Assembly: GCA_039621445.1 (NCBI GenBank)
Contig: CP154956.1
Coordinates: forward strand, 2,517,873-2,581,872
DNA length: 64,000 nucleotides
Direction: 5' to 3'
DNA from: Euglena gracilis
Lineage: Eukaryota; Euglenida; Euglenophyceae; Euglenales
Both the position numbers and the translations under genes were made by a program. Every line of letters begins with the position of its first letter. Position 1 is the stretch's first letter. The notes under the pieces were generated by a model. That model had not been told where the DNA came from. It was given only the letters and a program-made list of their open reading frames with translations, and did not search any database. Shown here one piece after another: positions 13,973 through 27,593 of this stretch.

Positions 13973-14332
13973 GCAATTGCTTAAGCACTGACGGACCCCC
14001 CCCTGGGGGGTGGGTGACTGGTTTTTTCAGAGTGACTGGCTGGTTTTTGGCCCGGCCCCCCCCCCCCCCCCCGCCCGGGGAGGGGGTCGGCCAGGAGTGG
14101 GCAAAAGTGGCTTGAGTGACCCCGGCGCCGAAGGCGCCGGAAAGTTTTTTTGGGCCTAAAATGGCCTTAAGTGACTGGAAAGTGGCCGTTTTTCTGAGTG
14201 GCCGACCCCCCCCCCCGGGGGGGGTGACTGGCTGGTTTTTTGAAAATGAGTGACTGACTGGTTTTTTTTAAAAAAGTGGAGTGACCCCCTTCCCCCCCCC
14301 CCCCCCCCCCCCGGGGGTCGGTAAGCAATTGT
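13973..14332. mobile_element. Miniature inverted-repeat element, family D copy 1
   Basis: Left end CAATTGCTTAAGCACTGACGG is inverted at the right end as GTCGGTAAGCAATTG. The interior has repeated GTGACTGGCTGGTTTTT units, poly-C/G blocks and a perfect hairpin CCGGCGCCGAAGGCGCCGG near 14120. Similar pieces lie at 22266-22560, 48290-48600 and 63466-63590. Confidence 0.65.
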
Positions 14333-15439
14333 ATGGCTCCTCCCCCACCTGCTCACCCACTGGGAGATTGGGGGACCCACTTTAGAGGCCACTTCTGGGG
14401 TCGAAGAAAACGGCACTACTTTCGGCACTGTGTAATCCCCGCCGGAACCTCACCCCATTCCGTTGCATACTCTGTGCCCTCCGAGTCACTTGTAGCCAAA
14501 ATGACCACTCAAAACGTTGGGAGTTTTCCTGCCAAAATAAAGGACGCATTTTGCTGGACTGGATGAGGCTGGCAAGTTTTCAAAAGTTCAGATGCAGCTG
14601 TCTTCCCCTGCTCTGCAGAATGATGAATAGAGGGGAAATGGAATGGTTTCTTGAATGAGGTGGGAGCCCTCACCCAACTTTGTTGCCGTTGAATGCTCGC
14701 CGTTCTGCATGGCTGCCGGGCGTTTCCTCGACGTTCCAAACCAGGCGTCTGCTTAAGGGTTTACAGTACGCCGGGGGGGGGGGGCTGGATTGCAGCTAGT
14801 CCAAGTTTGGATGGTGAAATCCTCGTGGACCCTCCCCTGGACGGGGTCTGTCAGAAGGATCTGCTTGTGGGATTTTCTCCCTGGGGACTGGCGTGTCCTT
14901 GACACCCCAATTTCCCCCAATCTTTGTAATTATTGGGATTATTGGGGATTTTTTTAAGCTTAACCTTAACCTTAAAAGCCCCATTTCCACCTCGGCACGC
15001 AGCGCCAGAGGATATTTTTTCCAGTCGGACCCTCCCCCTCGGGCAGGGGTGGGGGTCCAGCTAGTGGCTTCTTCAAGTAGCTAGCAAATGGGCTCGCTAG
15101 CAAACCCCCCTGGAGGTCGGCAAAACTCTGTTCCGGACCGGTTGCCACATATTTCGTTCATTTCAAACCGGAAACCAATTCAAGGGAGGGCAGCCCCAGC
15201 AAATTCATTGAGTGATTGACATCATATGGATGGCGCCATTCTTAGGGTGGTATCTCTGTTTCAAGGGTTGGGGGATGGATCCATTCAAATTCCACCTGCC
15301 AAGGAGCCCCCCAAAAAAGCAGAATGATTTTTTCTGGTGCTGTGTGCTGGAAAATAATGAAAGGAATGCCCCTTTTGCCTGATGTTTGGGCCTATTGCAC
15401 TTTGTTTTTGGCTCTTTTGGTCTTTTCCTTAGGCAGGGG
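14333..15439. other. No gene seen
   Basis: Unassigned spacer with short poly-G and poly-C runs. Confidence 0.5.
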
Positions 15440-15905
15440 GGGGGGAAATGCGTTTCGCATTTTTTCGCATTTTTGCGCATTTTTTGCGCATTTTTTCAAA
15501 TTTTCCAAAAATGCGCATTTTTGCGCATTTTTTTCGCATTTTTTGCACATTTTTTCCTTTTTTTCGGCGCATTTTTTTGCTTTTTGGCACCTTTTTTCGT
15601 GATTTTCCAAAAATTTCGCATTTTTTGACCATTTTTGCAATTTTTTGCAAAAATTTGAAATTTTTGACTTTTTTTGAAACTTACATTTTCCTCATTATTC
15701 TACATAATTTCTTCGAATTTGGTGCCATTTTTGCATGTTTTTTGGGTAATTTTTGCATTTTCGTGATTTTTGCGCATTTTTTCTCGGATTTTGCACATTT
15801 TTTCGCATTTTTTTCCAAAAATGCGCACTTTTTGCGCATTTTTTTTGCGCATTTTTGCGCATGTTTGCACATTTTTTCCGAGGCCGGGCGAGCGCATTTC
15901 CCCCC
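15440..15905. repeat. Dispersed T-rich repeat G, copy 2
   Basis: Units of TTTTTTCGCATTTTTGCGCA. The 3' half matches 9960-10130. Confidence 0.75.
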
Positions 15906-17029
15906 CCCCCCTGCTTACGTAAAAAAGTTCAAAATGCGGAAAATAAGAATTTTGGTTTTATTTTCAAAAAAAATCAGGATTTTTTCATCAATTTTGGCTG
16001 GTTTCCAGCTCTTTGCCAGTCCATGAAACCGAAAATTTCCCGGCCCCATAAATTTCGAGGTAGGATGGGGAGGTCCGACCCCCCCCTGTTGGGAGGGTCC
16101 GGACCCCCCCCAGGCTTCCCACACATCCCTCTGGTTAGTTGGAACCCCCCCTCAGGGGGGGGGCGGCCCCAGCCTTCGCCATTTCCATCCGGCTGGCTGG
16201 AAACAGCTTTAGCTCTGCCCCCCCCCCCCAAAGTCCAAATAATCCTCTGGCCTTGCTTTTCGCACGACCACCCCGGTCGTTGGACCACAGGAGACTCCCC
16301 GCTCAGAACTTGGCGAGTAAGTTCCACCAAGCCCCGGTCACCACCACAAACACGGACAAGGGGGCCAGAGGCGGATAACACACAGCGCCAGGCCAGAATG
16401 GTGGAGGATACCAACCACCTAACGAACCGCCGTAAGTGCACGCAGGGGGTAGGCACTTCACAGGTCTGTGCGAGGGGGCGGTCGTGTCTTCCAACCCCTG
16501 CACTGTTCCCCCTTCCCCACGCCGTGCTCTCCCTTCGGGGGGCGATGGGGGCGAGGCCGGCTGGCTGGGGAGGCCGGAGGGATGCCGCCCCCGGCGTCAT
16601 GCCCTCCCGCCTTCCAAACGCCGCCTTCCACCCCGTCCCCCCATATGTGGTGCAGCAACGCGGTTGGGCATGTCTCCCCCTATTTCCCACTGGCCATTGG
16701 CGTTGGCGTGTGCTTACCCCCCCACTTTCCATTCACCAGCATTCACCGATCTCATTCCAAAATTGTGTACCACTTCTCTTGATTGCCACTGAATGATAGC
16801 CGTATTATTCGGACAGTACGTCAAAATCCGGAGGGGGGTAATATTGGGGTCGCTGAGCTCTTATCCCTTTGTGGGTAAGAGCGAAGCTTACCACCTCTGG
16901 GTAGACCGTGAAAACCGCAGATTATCACCATGACCCCGGCCCGGTTCCCGGATTTTTTTTCCTTCAGTCGCGAGCGACTGGATTTCTAGTTTCCGAATCA
17001 CCTCTGTTTGATCCCCAACTCTCCGCCAG
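15906..17029. other. No confident gene
   Basis: A GC-rich stretch at 16280-16780 has open frames on both strands, but the readings are proline/arginine-rich without helices or motifs. Left unassigned. Confidence 0.45.
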
Positions 17030-17640
17030 GCCCCATTTATTCACCCGCGAAGGGGTCCGAGCTGGGTAGGATTGGCCCCCCCTCTTCCGACTCTGCCATT
17101 TTGCGGGGTCCAAAAATTGGTCAAAAATCAATTTTCCGAAAATATCTCGAGAAAACGTACATTATTTCCGGAAATGTTTGGTCCGACAAAATGTACCCCC
17201 GGAAGCCCTCTATCACGCTGTTTTGGCCGCTGGCCCGTGTTCCGGCGCGCCTTTGCGGCCCACAAAAAACCGGGGTTTCCAAAATATCTCGACAAGGAAG
17301 CAAAATCAAAGGAAACGTCCGGAGAGCAAAAGTGAAGCCCTTGGAATGCCCTATCCAGCCATGGGTTACTTTCCCCCAACTCTTCGCGTAGCCCGAGTTA
17401 CGTCCATTTTTCGGCCAATTTTGGCCCAATTCTGGGGCTGTTTTTGGCTGTTTTCGGGGCTCAAAAAAATCGATGTTTCCAAAATATCTCGGAAATGAAG
17501 CAAAATCAAAGGAAATCTCCGAGACCTAATTTGAAGCGCTTAAGCTGCCCTATCTAACAGTTTTCGATTTCCCCGCAATTCCCCGCCTAGCCCGAGTTGC
17601 GGCCATTATCCGACCAATTTTGGCCGTTTTGTACAGTTTG
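17030..17640. repeat. Tandem repeat of about 190 bp, three copies
   Basis: Each unit contains CCAAAATATCTCG, AAGCAAAATCAAAGGAAA, a CCTATC step and a CCGAGTTRCGGCCAT end. Units start near 17100, 17270 and 17470 and differ by scattered substitutions. Confidence 0.75.
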
Positions 17641-18115
17641 CCTTGTTTTGACTTAACTGACCGAGGGCCCCAATATAACAAAATCCTTTGTGTTTCCAAG
17701 TCGTTTTGGGGGGCAAATCCCTTTTGTTGCTGAACTGTTCAAGGGCCCCAAAATCCCTTGTGTTTCCATTTTGGGGGGCAAATCCCTTTTGTTGTTCTAC
17801 TGTTCGAGGGCCCCAAAATAAAAAAAAATCTTTGCGTTTCCAAGTCGTTTTGGGGGCAAATCGCTTGCGTTTCCAAGCCGTTTGGGGGGGGGGCAAATCC
17901 CTTTTGTTGCTCAACTGTCTGAGGGCCCAAAAATAACAAAATCCGTTGTATTTCCAAGTCGTTTTGGGGGGCATATCCTTTGTTGCTTAACTGTTCGAGG
18001 GCCCCAAAATCCCTTGCGTTTCCAAGTCGTTTTGGGGTGCTAATCAATTTTATTGCTTAACTTTCCGAGGGCCCCAAACTTACAAAAATCCCTTGTGTTC
18101 CTTGCCTCCGTGCCA
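17641..18115. repeat. Tandem repeat of about 70-85 bp, six to seven copies
   Basis: The unit reads GAGGGCCCCAAAAT, then AAAATCCCTTGTGTTTCCAAG, TCGTTTTGGGGGGC, AAATCCCTTTTGTTG and CTTAACTGTTC. Copies differ in length by small deletions. Confidence 0.85.
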
Positions 18116-18310
18116 ACATCAAAAAAAGGGGGGGGTCGACCGAGGGCGGCCGACCTTGCAAAGGGGGGGTCTGGTTGTGGGATGGGGGTCAACCATGGTC
18201 GCCCTCGGTTGACCCCCACAACCGAAGCTCGGTCGCCCTCGGTTCCTCCCACGACCGAGGGCGACCGAGGGCGACCGCGGCGACCGTGGGCCGACCATGG
18301 TCGACCCCCA
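18116..18310. repeat. GACCGAGGGC / GGTCGACC motif cluster
   Basis: Direct and inverted copies of GACCGAGGGCGACC and GGTCGCCCTCGGT occupy the segment. It resembles the GCCGACC minisatellites at 3 and 4.3 kb. Confidence 0.6.
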
Positions 18311-21300
18311 CTATCCCCCCCCCCCAGGCCAAAGCTACCCCCCTTAAGACCCATCCCCACCCCTCTCTATATCCATCCCCTTCCAAACATGTTGGTATAA
18401 ATGAAGCGGGAATTCTGATCCCTGCTGATTTGTGCAACAGCATATGCCACGTCCCAACTAACTCACCAACGACTTCGTTCCAGTTACTTTGGCCCACCAA
18501 TGCTTCACAGACGACACAAAAAGTGTCGTTGGGACCTGCCATTTGCGCCAGGTTTTCTGTTTTTGCCCAAGGACTTTCTTGGTTTCCCCTTTAATTGCAC
18601 CTTTTAATTTTACTCAATTTAGTCAAACCCCAGTTTGGCCGGCGCTAATCACTTCTGGCATGCCAAATAAATAAAGATAGTAGCCAATAAAGAGGCAGCT
18701 GGGCATTTTCTTTGTCCCCACAAGCTGCAAAACATCCAGGGCACGACCCCCCCCCCACTGCAGGGGTTGGTTTCTTGGCCTAAAATTTGTTTGGGAAACC
18801 CGCAGCACCCCATCGTTGGGGTCCTTGGGGCTGGCGCGGGTATTGGTTTTCAGGTGCTAAAAAATCCTCTGAGGGATGAAACTGTTTTTTTTATCGTTTC
18901 TGGCAATCATATGTCGTTGTTCATTTCTCTTTCCCATTGATATCCAAAAGAGCAGTATTCGTTTAGTATACAGCAAATGACTTGTCAAGTGGAAAATAAT
19001 AAAAAGTGGGTTGTCGTGGAAAGGAGATGCATCAGTTTTTTTTGATTTTGTGACGGAAAGTGTAACAATTTTCGGCTAAAATTTTTATTATATATATTTT
19101 TGTCATCATCATCAATGCTATTATCCATGTTTACGCAACCCAAATCTTACCTCTGCCCCTGGGGCTCAAAAACTCAAACCGTCAGCAATCCTAGCAATCT
19201 GAAAAAAACGCCCATAAGAAACCAGTTGCCTATCTATGGTTTTTGGAGAGGGACATTCATTTCTCTGTGAAAGTGCGCCTCCTCCCCCTTTAAGTGGAAC
19301 GAAGTTGTTGTTGACTGTCCAATGGAAGGGACCCTTTTGGCGGATTGGCTGAACATCACACGTCAGCCACGGGTGAGTGAGGGAGGAGTTGCCGCCCTGG
19401 GTAGGGCGGTCCCTCGGAAGTGGGAGTTTTTGTTTCCCTCAACGACCGCCCCTGCAGGGCTGTCCTTCGGCCCAACGGCTGGGGGTCGGACGTGCCCGAA
19501 AGCTGGAAAATTGAAAAAGCGCATTTTTCGACGTTTATGGGTGGATGGGCAAAGGTCCAAGGATGCCAGCAGTTTTTTCCCCCCCTGAAGTGGACTGTAT
19601 TTGCCAAACATGCTGATTTTTTGGCATTTTTCTCCTGCGGATTTTTCGTTGAATGTGGTAGGATAGGATTTTTTTTGGTCCTTGGCTCAGGCACACTTCC
19701 AAATGAAAAGCAGGAGGGCTGACAGGTCCTGTGGTTCGGCCGGGGTTTTTTGGGCTGTTTAAACGGGCCTGAATTAAATCACCCCTGAATTCACACGGCC
19801 TGCGGACGTTACTGAAAGGGCAGCAGAAGTGGATAAGTCGGCGCAGAAGACGCCAGGCATTGCCTCCCCCCCCGAAGATTTCCGCCTGGCACACAGAACG
19901 GTCCTGTGCCTTGCAATTCCATTCCCCTCCCCCTCCTTCAGGGTCTTCTGCCCTACCCTCCCGGCTACCACCCAAGTATTCCAGAATAGCCTCCATCCTG
20001 CCACTATACCGTCCCCCTTTACCTCAGCACGACCTAATCCATCCCCATCGTTTTTTTTTTTTTTTCAGGTCATCTTTTTAGAGAGACGGTCTGATAATGG
20101 AAGCGATCTGGCCATTTGTGCCGACAAATTGAAGTGCATTCTTGTAACACGGGGTTTCCTCTGGGTCCTAAGTTGTGCTCAGTCACAACTCAACGCATTT
20201 CATGGCGAGCTTTAGAAAGCGCTGTTAGAATGACTGGGGGCCATAAGAAATGTGAGGGCCCCAAATTCTCAGCTGGCTGCCCAAAAAAAGTACGGAGCGT
20301 GGCCCCAGTTTTTTTTGGGCAGCCACCCGCAACTCACCCCCCCCCCCTGAATATCTGGGCCACGCTGCAGCCCAGCTGAAAATTTTAGGCCACAATCCGT
20401 ACTTTTTTTTTGGGCAGCCACTGCCTCCACCAGAAATCTGATCCCCCCCAACAACGTAACCCCCTATTTTTTTGTTTTGTTATTTGGTCACCCTTAGTCG
20501 GAGGCTGGTTATTTATTATTTTGAGCATAATTGCCAACACAAAAACTGACCAGTGAAGTGCTTTTTTTTGCCGGAAAAGCACTTTTGTGGAGCTTTGGCA
20601 CGGTGGATGCTCTTTTTGATTCTGTTTGCAGACTCCATTTTGTCGATTTCTGTGAATTCGAAACTACCCAGTTGTTCAGTTGTTCAGTCTTGTTTTCTTT
20701 TCCTCACTGGAGTGACGAAGGGGGGTGTCTGTCTTCAGGGAGTGTTGACTCCGTTGGGGGGTCATTGTTGGGGGGTCTTGAAGGAAAGGTGAGCCGGGAA
20801 CCACGAGGGAACCACTGCGGGAAGCACACAAGCACGCAGCGAAATGCCCCGGCGCCCCAATTTCGGGTTCTGTGATGCTGCGGCCGGGAATCAAGCCCGT
20901 TTCCCTCCCCCTCCGCCTCGGTGCACACCCTGGGGCATTGAGGCGGCAGAGCTGTGTGGGCGTTGGCGGGCTGAGCACTCCAACCCGCCCCCCCCCCCCA
21001 ACCCCAGACATGGGCCTTCGGTGCAATTCATGAGTTCTCTGACCTTCTTTGCGGCCAACTTGGCATGCCTTTCAGCCATGACCCAATGGGGGCAGAGACC
21101 AGCGATGAGAACAACTGCCCATCGGAGGCCCGCGTGGAACAGGTGGGCTGGCGGCCGTGCTGAGCCCTGGAGCCAACGAGACACACGTGCTTTAGTGGAT
21201 CAACCCACGGATCCGCACACCCCTTCCCTTCTCTACTGTGAGCTGTGAGCTGCGTGCAGACGGCGCGTGGACTCTGTGCTAACTGACTTAGTTATGCCTA

Positions 21301-22265
21301 TATTATGTATGTGCTGCCTTATGTTGGTGTGTAACGTTAGCTCTCAAGCAGGCAATTGACTCACTCCAATGCAAAATCCAGAACTTTGTTGTTGTTGCTG
21401 CTGCTGCTGTTTTTGGTTAAGTTCACACATGAAGAGGAATTTCTTAAGTGAAAATAGGGCCATTAAAATGGATGAAAACACAAGAAATTATGAGATTGTA
21501 GCCAAACCATGCATACCTGTCCACACCTGATGTGATTGAGCCCCACCATCACGTCAATCCCCCGGACACCCGCCAGCTTTGGTTTGACTTGAGCCCCCTC
21601 AACACTCACAACTGGGGTCAGTTGCCTGTCAACATCCCAGGGAGTGCCTCCCCTCGTCAGGCGAACCTTCGCGATGGAATAGCCGTCCTCAGAGTACGAA
21701 GCCCTGGCCCGCCCCATGCCCCTCCCTGGCACACCCATGCCGGGTCCGAGGGCCATCGGTTGGCACCCCGAACATTTTGAGGACACATTCTTGTGTGCAG
21801 TTTGAGTTTGAGCACATTCTTGTGTGCAGTTTGAGTTTGAGCATGCATTTGTATTGTTTGTGCACACGTGTCTGTGCGCATGCATGTGAAGAACCACCAC
21901 CTCTCCGACCTGGCGTGGAATTGGGGGGGGGGGGGTGAGGTTTCCTGGAAATCCGGGAAGTCATTCCAAATGAAATTTCAGTCCACATGCATGGGAAAAA
22001 AGATTCTAGCCGATCATGATAATCAGGATCAACAAGTTAAACGACAACTCGAGAACAAGAATAATCCTGATTATGTTGCTCCCGGGATCAACCTCATCCG
22101 GATCTTCCAGACATGATGACGTTGTCATGTCAGGATGATCAAGACACCATCATCCTGTTTCCAGTTCCAAAACATGTGTGTGGTCTGCACGACGTGCTGT
22201 GGCAGAGCTGGCTGGGGTGCTGTTATGTGGGGCCGCCATTGAGTGCACACCACCACAGATGGGGT
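18311..22265. other. Gene-free spacer, about 4 kb
   Basis: No coding segment convinced me. 19470-19600 shares ordered words (TTTTTCGACG / GGTGGATGG / GATGCCAG / CCCCCCTGAAG) with 31180-31290, so a diverged repeat J copy is likely. 20275-20420 holds an inverted pair of GGGCAGCCA-type blocks around poly-C. Confidence 0.45.
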
Positions 22266-22560
22266 GATTTAGCCCCCCCCCCCTCTGGGCAGGGTGGGTG
22301 ACTCGTTTTCAGTGTGACTGACAGGTTTTTGGCCAAACCCACTTTGCCGGGAGGAGGGGAAGCAAAAGACCACCAAGTAACCCGCACCGAAAACAGGATT
22401 TCTGTTTTTTTTTTTTGAGCCCCTCCCAATTTTCTGGTGCTTTACGCTGGGAAATATTTTTTTACAGGGGGAGGAATCCCGACCCCGTCTTCCGGATAGC
22501 AAGCAATTGAATGGGTTTTGGAAAAGTGACAGTGACCCCTCCCTCTGGGGGTTGGTAAGA
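22266..22560. repeat. Family D repeat, diverged copy
   Basis: Contains GGTGGGTGACTCGTTTTC, GTGTGACTGACAGGTTTTTGGCC, CAAGCAATTGAATGG and GTGACCCCTCCC in the family D order. Confidence 0.55.
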
Positions 22561-23805
22561 AATTTCGCACTCTGAGGTCCCAAAGGTTTCTTTAATGGCT
22601 GGTGTCCAAAATTGAGGTCAACATATTCACAAAATATCGCACCATACCAGCGAATAACAACGATGCATACCAGTGCATGCACACCAGCCGACAGAACAGA
22701 AAAGGCGGCAGTAAGTATGCACCACAGGTGTAAAAGGAACCGAGCAGTGCCCGCCCAATTCTCCCCCCCCCCAGGGTGACCATTTGGCCTGGAACAATTT
22801 TGCCAGCACCCAAATTCTGCAATTTTTCTGGTACCACAAGCACCAGAGACTAAAAGGGGTAACCACACCCATATTGTTTCCCCCCTTGCAATTTGCCAAG
22901 GCCTCAGAGGGTAACAGGGTTTGGTATAAGGAGGGCGTACATGGTTTAGGTGGGGGGTTGTCCCCCACCCCCCCCCTCCTGGCCCGCAGGGGGGGGGGTG
23001 GGTCCGGACCCCCCCCCCCCCACCTGCCAGGGGGGTCCGGCCGGACCGACCCTGGGGGGGTATCCTGGACCCCAAAAAGGGCCAATTTTTTCCTCCGGCG
23101 CTTTGCGCCGAAAATTTTTGCATTTTTGGCACATTTTTTTGCCCAAAAAGTGCCCAAAATGGCACTTTGGGTCGTTTTGGGGGTCAAGAATTTTCGGTCA
23201 CCCAGACCGCGCCACTGTTTAGGTGGGGGGGGGACACCCCCCACCCCCCCCTCCTGGCCCGCAGGGGGGGGGGGTCCGGACCCCCCCACCTGTCCTTATA
23301 TCGAACCCTGGAGGGTAACTATTTTTGGGAGGAGGGCTGAGGGTCATCTCCCTGCTTTATGGTAACTTTGCTGTGAAACTGACAAATAACGTTTCAGTGA
23401 GAGTGATTATGGGATGTTAAGTTTTTATCTTTCAGTTGTCTCAAAAAGATTTGTTTGACCATGTCCTCGCTTCTGAGTGGCAACTGCATAGCAACACAAC
23501 AATCCCAGATGATGGAAGTCTATTTGAATGCATTGTGTTTTCTGTGGGTAGCTGTGATTTAAATGTTTCTGCGAGTGTATTACACCAAGGGGAGGGACAC
23601 AAACACGTTTTTTTCCTTCGCCTTTTCAATTTTGCTAAACTTTGCATTTTCTGTGTTTTTTTTGCATTTGTGTGTGTGTGTGTGTGTGTGTGTTTTCCCC
23701 TGGCAACTTTTTTGTTTTGCTGGAAATTTTGTATTTTTTTTTCGCCATGAAAAATTCTTTGTTTTGGCCCCGATTTCCCCCTAGACCAAAAAATATCTCA
23801 ATTTT
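22561..23805. other. No gene; duplicated GC palindrome flanking an AT core
   Basis: A block with CCTCCTGGCCCGCAGGGGGG and GGTCCGGACC occurs at 22950-23035 and 23221-23287 in the same orientation. Between them is an AT-rich core with GGCGCTTTGCGCCGAAAAT. Confidence 0.55.
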
Positions 23806-24062
23806 TTGTGGTGCTTGAATTTTTTTGTCAACAAAATAGTTATGCTTATGCAAAGCGAAACATATTACACAGTGAAAATTTTTCTAAGTCCTATCCAGCA
23901 GAATGTGTACATTTTGGGGGAGCTCCTAAAGGATTTTACATGCAATGTGTTTGCGTTTTTTTTTTTTTTGTGTTTGTGTGTTTTTTGTGTGTTTTTTTGT
24001 GTGTTCTTTTGTGTTCTTTTTTTGTGCTTTTCTATGTCGCATTTTTTTGAGGGTCCATATTG
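23806..24062. repeat. Dispersed repeat K, uninterrupted copy (unoccupied hAT target)
   Basis: Matches both flanks of the hAT-like element at 7.1-8.6 kb and carries the target word GTGTACAT once, at 23905-23912. Confidence 0.85.
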
Positions 24063-24380
24063 CCCCCCCCGATTACACGCACATAAAACATTCAATTTTA
24101 ATCCCCCGGGCACTTGGCCCCCGTCCTCTTTACATGTAAACTTCCCCCCCCCCCTAAAGTTGGCCTTTTGTCCTTAACTTGGCGATCTTGGCCCATTTTT
24201 AGATTTTTGGTCTACTTTGTGCTTGGTCTGCCGAAATTCTTAACGCTGGCCCCCAAGCTTTACTTTCAATTGTGGCCTGGGGCCGGGGAGGGGGAGGTAC
24301 CTCAAGACGGACACCCCTGCTCACCTTAATCATCAATCTCACAAGGTTGCGCACGCTCGCGTTGCTGCTTTCCACCCCAG

Positions 24381-24492
24381 GTTGTGTCGCGTCCGATGCG
24401 GCTGAGCGCCGTGTTCGTCATCACGCTGGCGGTCTCGGTGATCGTCAGCGCCACCGCGACGTGGGGGCTGACCTACAGCACCTCCTACGGCG
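24381..24492 (+). CDS. Receptor exon 1: first transmembrane helix
   Basis: This follows a pyrimidine-rich acceptor (GCTTTCCACCCCAG). The 37 codons begin VVSRPMRLS, continue with about 20 hydrophobic residues (AVFVITLAVSVIVSATATW) and end GLTYSTSYG. The methionine at 24396 could be the start, but the preceding acceptor favours an internal exon. A short basic stretch, one membrane helix and a WGxTY motif is how many protozoan Cache-HAMP receptors begin (from memory). The exon end is placed at 24492 because CAG then lies at +4 to +6 of the intron and the frame continues into 25915. The upstream first exon was not found. Confidence 0.65.
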
Positions 24493-25914
24493 GCCCAGAC
24501 CCCTCCCCAGGGATGCATGGGAAGTCTTTTGGTTTGAGGAAGGGCACAGGGTGTGCTAACCCCTCCCCCTCCTCTTACCCCTCCCCTCCTCTTCTTGTAT
24601 TGGGAAGGTGGTCTGACCCCCTGCTTCGTAGACAGCTAATATCGCGGGGATAAAAGCAGCGACAGAGATAGTGTGAATAGCACTTTTCCTCAGGTTTTCT
24701 TTATTTGCTCCTTTTTGAGTACTTTTTGGCATCCTTGCACTTTTTGTCAATTTGAACCTTTTTAAAATTTGCAGTTGAAAATTTTATTTCTTCTTCTTTG
24801 TTTTTGTTGAAGTTTTTCATGTCATGTCATGTCATGTCATGTCATGTCATGTCATGTCATGTCATGTCATGTCATGTCATGTCATGTCATGTCATGTCAT
24901 GTCATGTCATGTCATGTCATGTCATGTCATGTCATGTCATGTCATGTCATGTCATGTCATGTCATGTCATGTCATGTCATGTCATGTCATGTCATGTCAT
25001 GTCATGTCATGTCATGTCATGTCATGTCATGTGATGTCATGTCATGTGATGTCATGCCATGTCATATCATATCATATCATATCATATCATATCATATCAT
25101 ATCATATCATATCATATCATATCATATCATATCATATCATATCATATCATATCATATCATATCATATCATATCATATCATATCATATCATATCATATCAT
25201 ATCATATCATATCATATCATATCATATCATATCATATCAAGTCACATCATATCATATCATATCCTATCAGATCATATCATAAAATATTATGGCCTCATGG
25301 CCTCATGGCCTTTGGCAGCCTTCAATTATCGCCAAATACCAATTTTATGCCAAATTTTTGTTGTTTACCTCCTATTTTTCGAAAAAAATGTGCAATTATC
25401 ATCCAAAATGGAGCATTTCTGGTGGGGAAAAAATGTTAATATGTTAATATTATATTATATTATTGTTATATTGTGTTATATTATATTATTGTTATTATAT
25501 TATATGTTAATTGTAATTATATGTTAATTGTTACACAGAAATAGTTTTTTTTGGCCACAAAAAGTTCCTTCATTGTCCTCATTTTTGCTTCAGTTAGGGG
25601 TTGAGTGTTGGTTGGCCGACCTGGTTGGTTCCCTCCGAGCACCTTGCTTCCAAATCACATGATTTTTCCAACCCAGGTTATCAAAAATGAGATGACCGAT
25701 TTTGAACCGCTGCTTTTTTTCCCTCTGCGGACTGCCAATACCGGGCCCAGGTGGAGGGTTTGACAGCAGGGCTGTGTGCCACGCTCCTTGTTGCACCCGA
25801 TTGTCCCTTGGGACAATGTTGGGACAACACGAAGGGTGGTGACCATTTCTAAATGTAGTCGCCCCCAACCCATTCCCACCATCGACTCCCTCCGCAGTGC
25901 ACGCCACTGGGGGG
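24493..25914 (+). other. Probable nonconventional intron, 1422 bp
   Basis: Starts GCCCAG (CAG at +4 to +6), and its last eight bases are CTGGGGGG (CTG at -8 to -6). There are no GT-AG ends. Removing it joins ...TSYG to AVCHQLRDMASG in frame. It contains the CATGT/CATAT satellite. The direct repeat at the borders is weak (CGGCG versus GGGGG), so the exact ends are inferred. Confidence 0.45.
24815..25285. repeat. Pentanucleotide satellite (CATGT)n changing to (CATAT)n
   Basis: About 46 perfect CATGT units to about 25030, a mixed zone with TGATGT and GCCAT, then about 40 CATAT units. Every reading frame is open through it; none is a gene. Confidence 0.98.
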
Positions 25915-26012
25915 CGGTCTGCCATCAACTCCGGGACATGGCCAGCGGGTTTGTGGCGTTGGCGACGGCGGGGACGGGGGACTTCGCGCAGCTGGTGCGG
26001 CGGCTGACCAGC
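25915..26012 (+). CDS. Receptor exon 2: membrane-proximal helix
   Basis: The GC-rich segment reads (A)VCHQLRDMASGFVALATA, then GTGDFAQLVRRLTS. It is an amphipathic Ala/Leu-rich helix with no stops and little low-complexity bias, unlike the other two frames (Gly- and Arg-rich). It joins in frame to exon 1 (phase 1) and exon 3 (phase 0). The long helix that follows the first membrane segment of dCache receptors fits this position. Both borders depend on the unusual intron rule described for 24493-25914 and 26013-27522. Confidence 0.55.
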
Positions 26013-27522
<1,510 letters not shown>

Positions 27523-27593
27523 ACGCTAATCTCCAACATCCTGGACACGGAGTATGACCGGTCCATGTCTCAGCTGAACGAGACGGGGCAGGA
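27523..27593 (+). CDS. Receptor exon 3: long extracellular helix
   Basis: Encodes TLISNILDTEYDRSMSQLNE, then TGQE, a continuous amphipathic helix. The left border shares CCAGC with the end of exon 2. The right border lies in an exact 9-bp direct repeat CAGGAGTTC that also begins exon 4. The frame is kept on both sides (71 nt, phase 0 in, phase 2 out). I do not recognise a catalytic motif; this is a structural part of the sensor stalk. Confidence 0.65.

Noticed and set aside
16280-16780. GC-rich segment as a coding exon
   Set aside because: Open on both strands, proline/arginine-rich, with no helical periodicity, domain motif or convincing splice sites.
17641-18115. CRISPR-like array
   Set aside because: Units are contiguous, variable in length and have no regular unique spacers; the context is eukaryotic.
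24488-25921. Alternative a-b junction across GGCGGCC / GGCGGTC
   Set aside because: It shifts exon 2 into a glycine-rich frame; the CAG/CTG-based junction keeps the helical frame instead.
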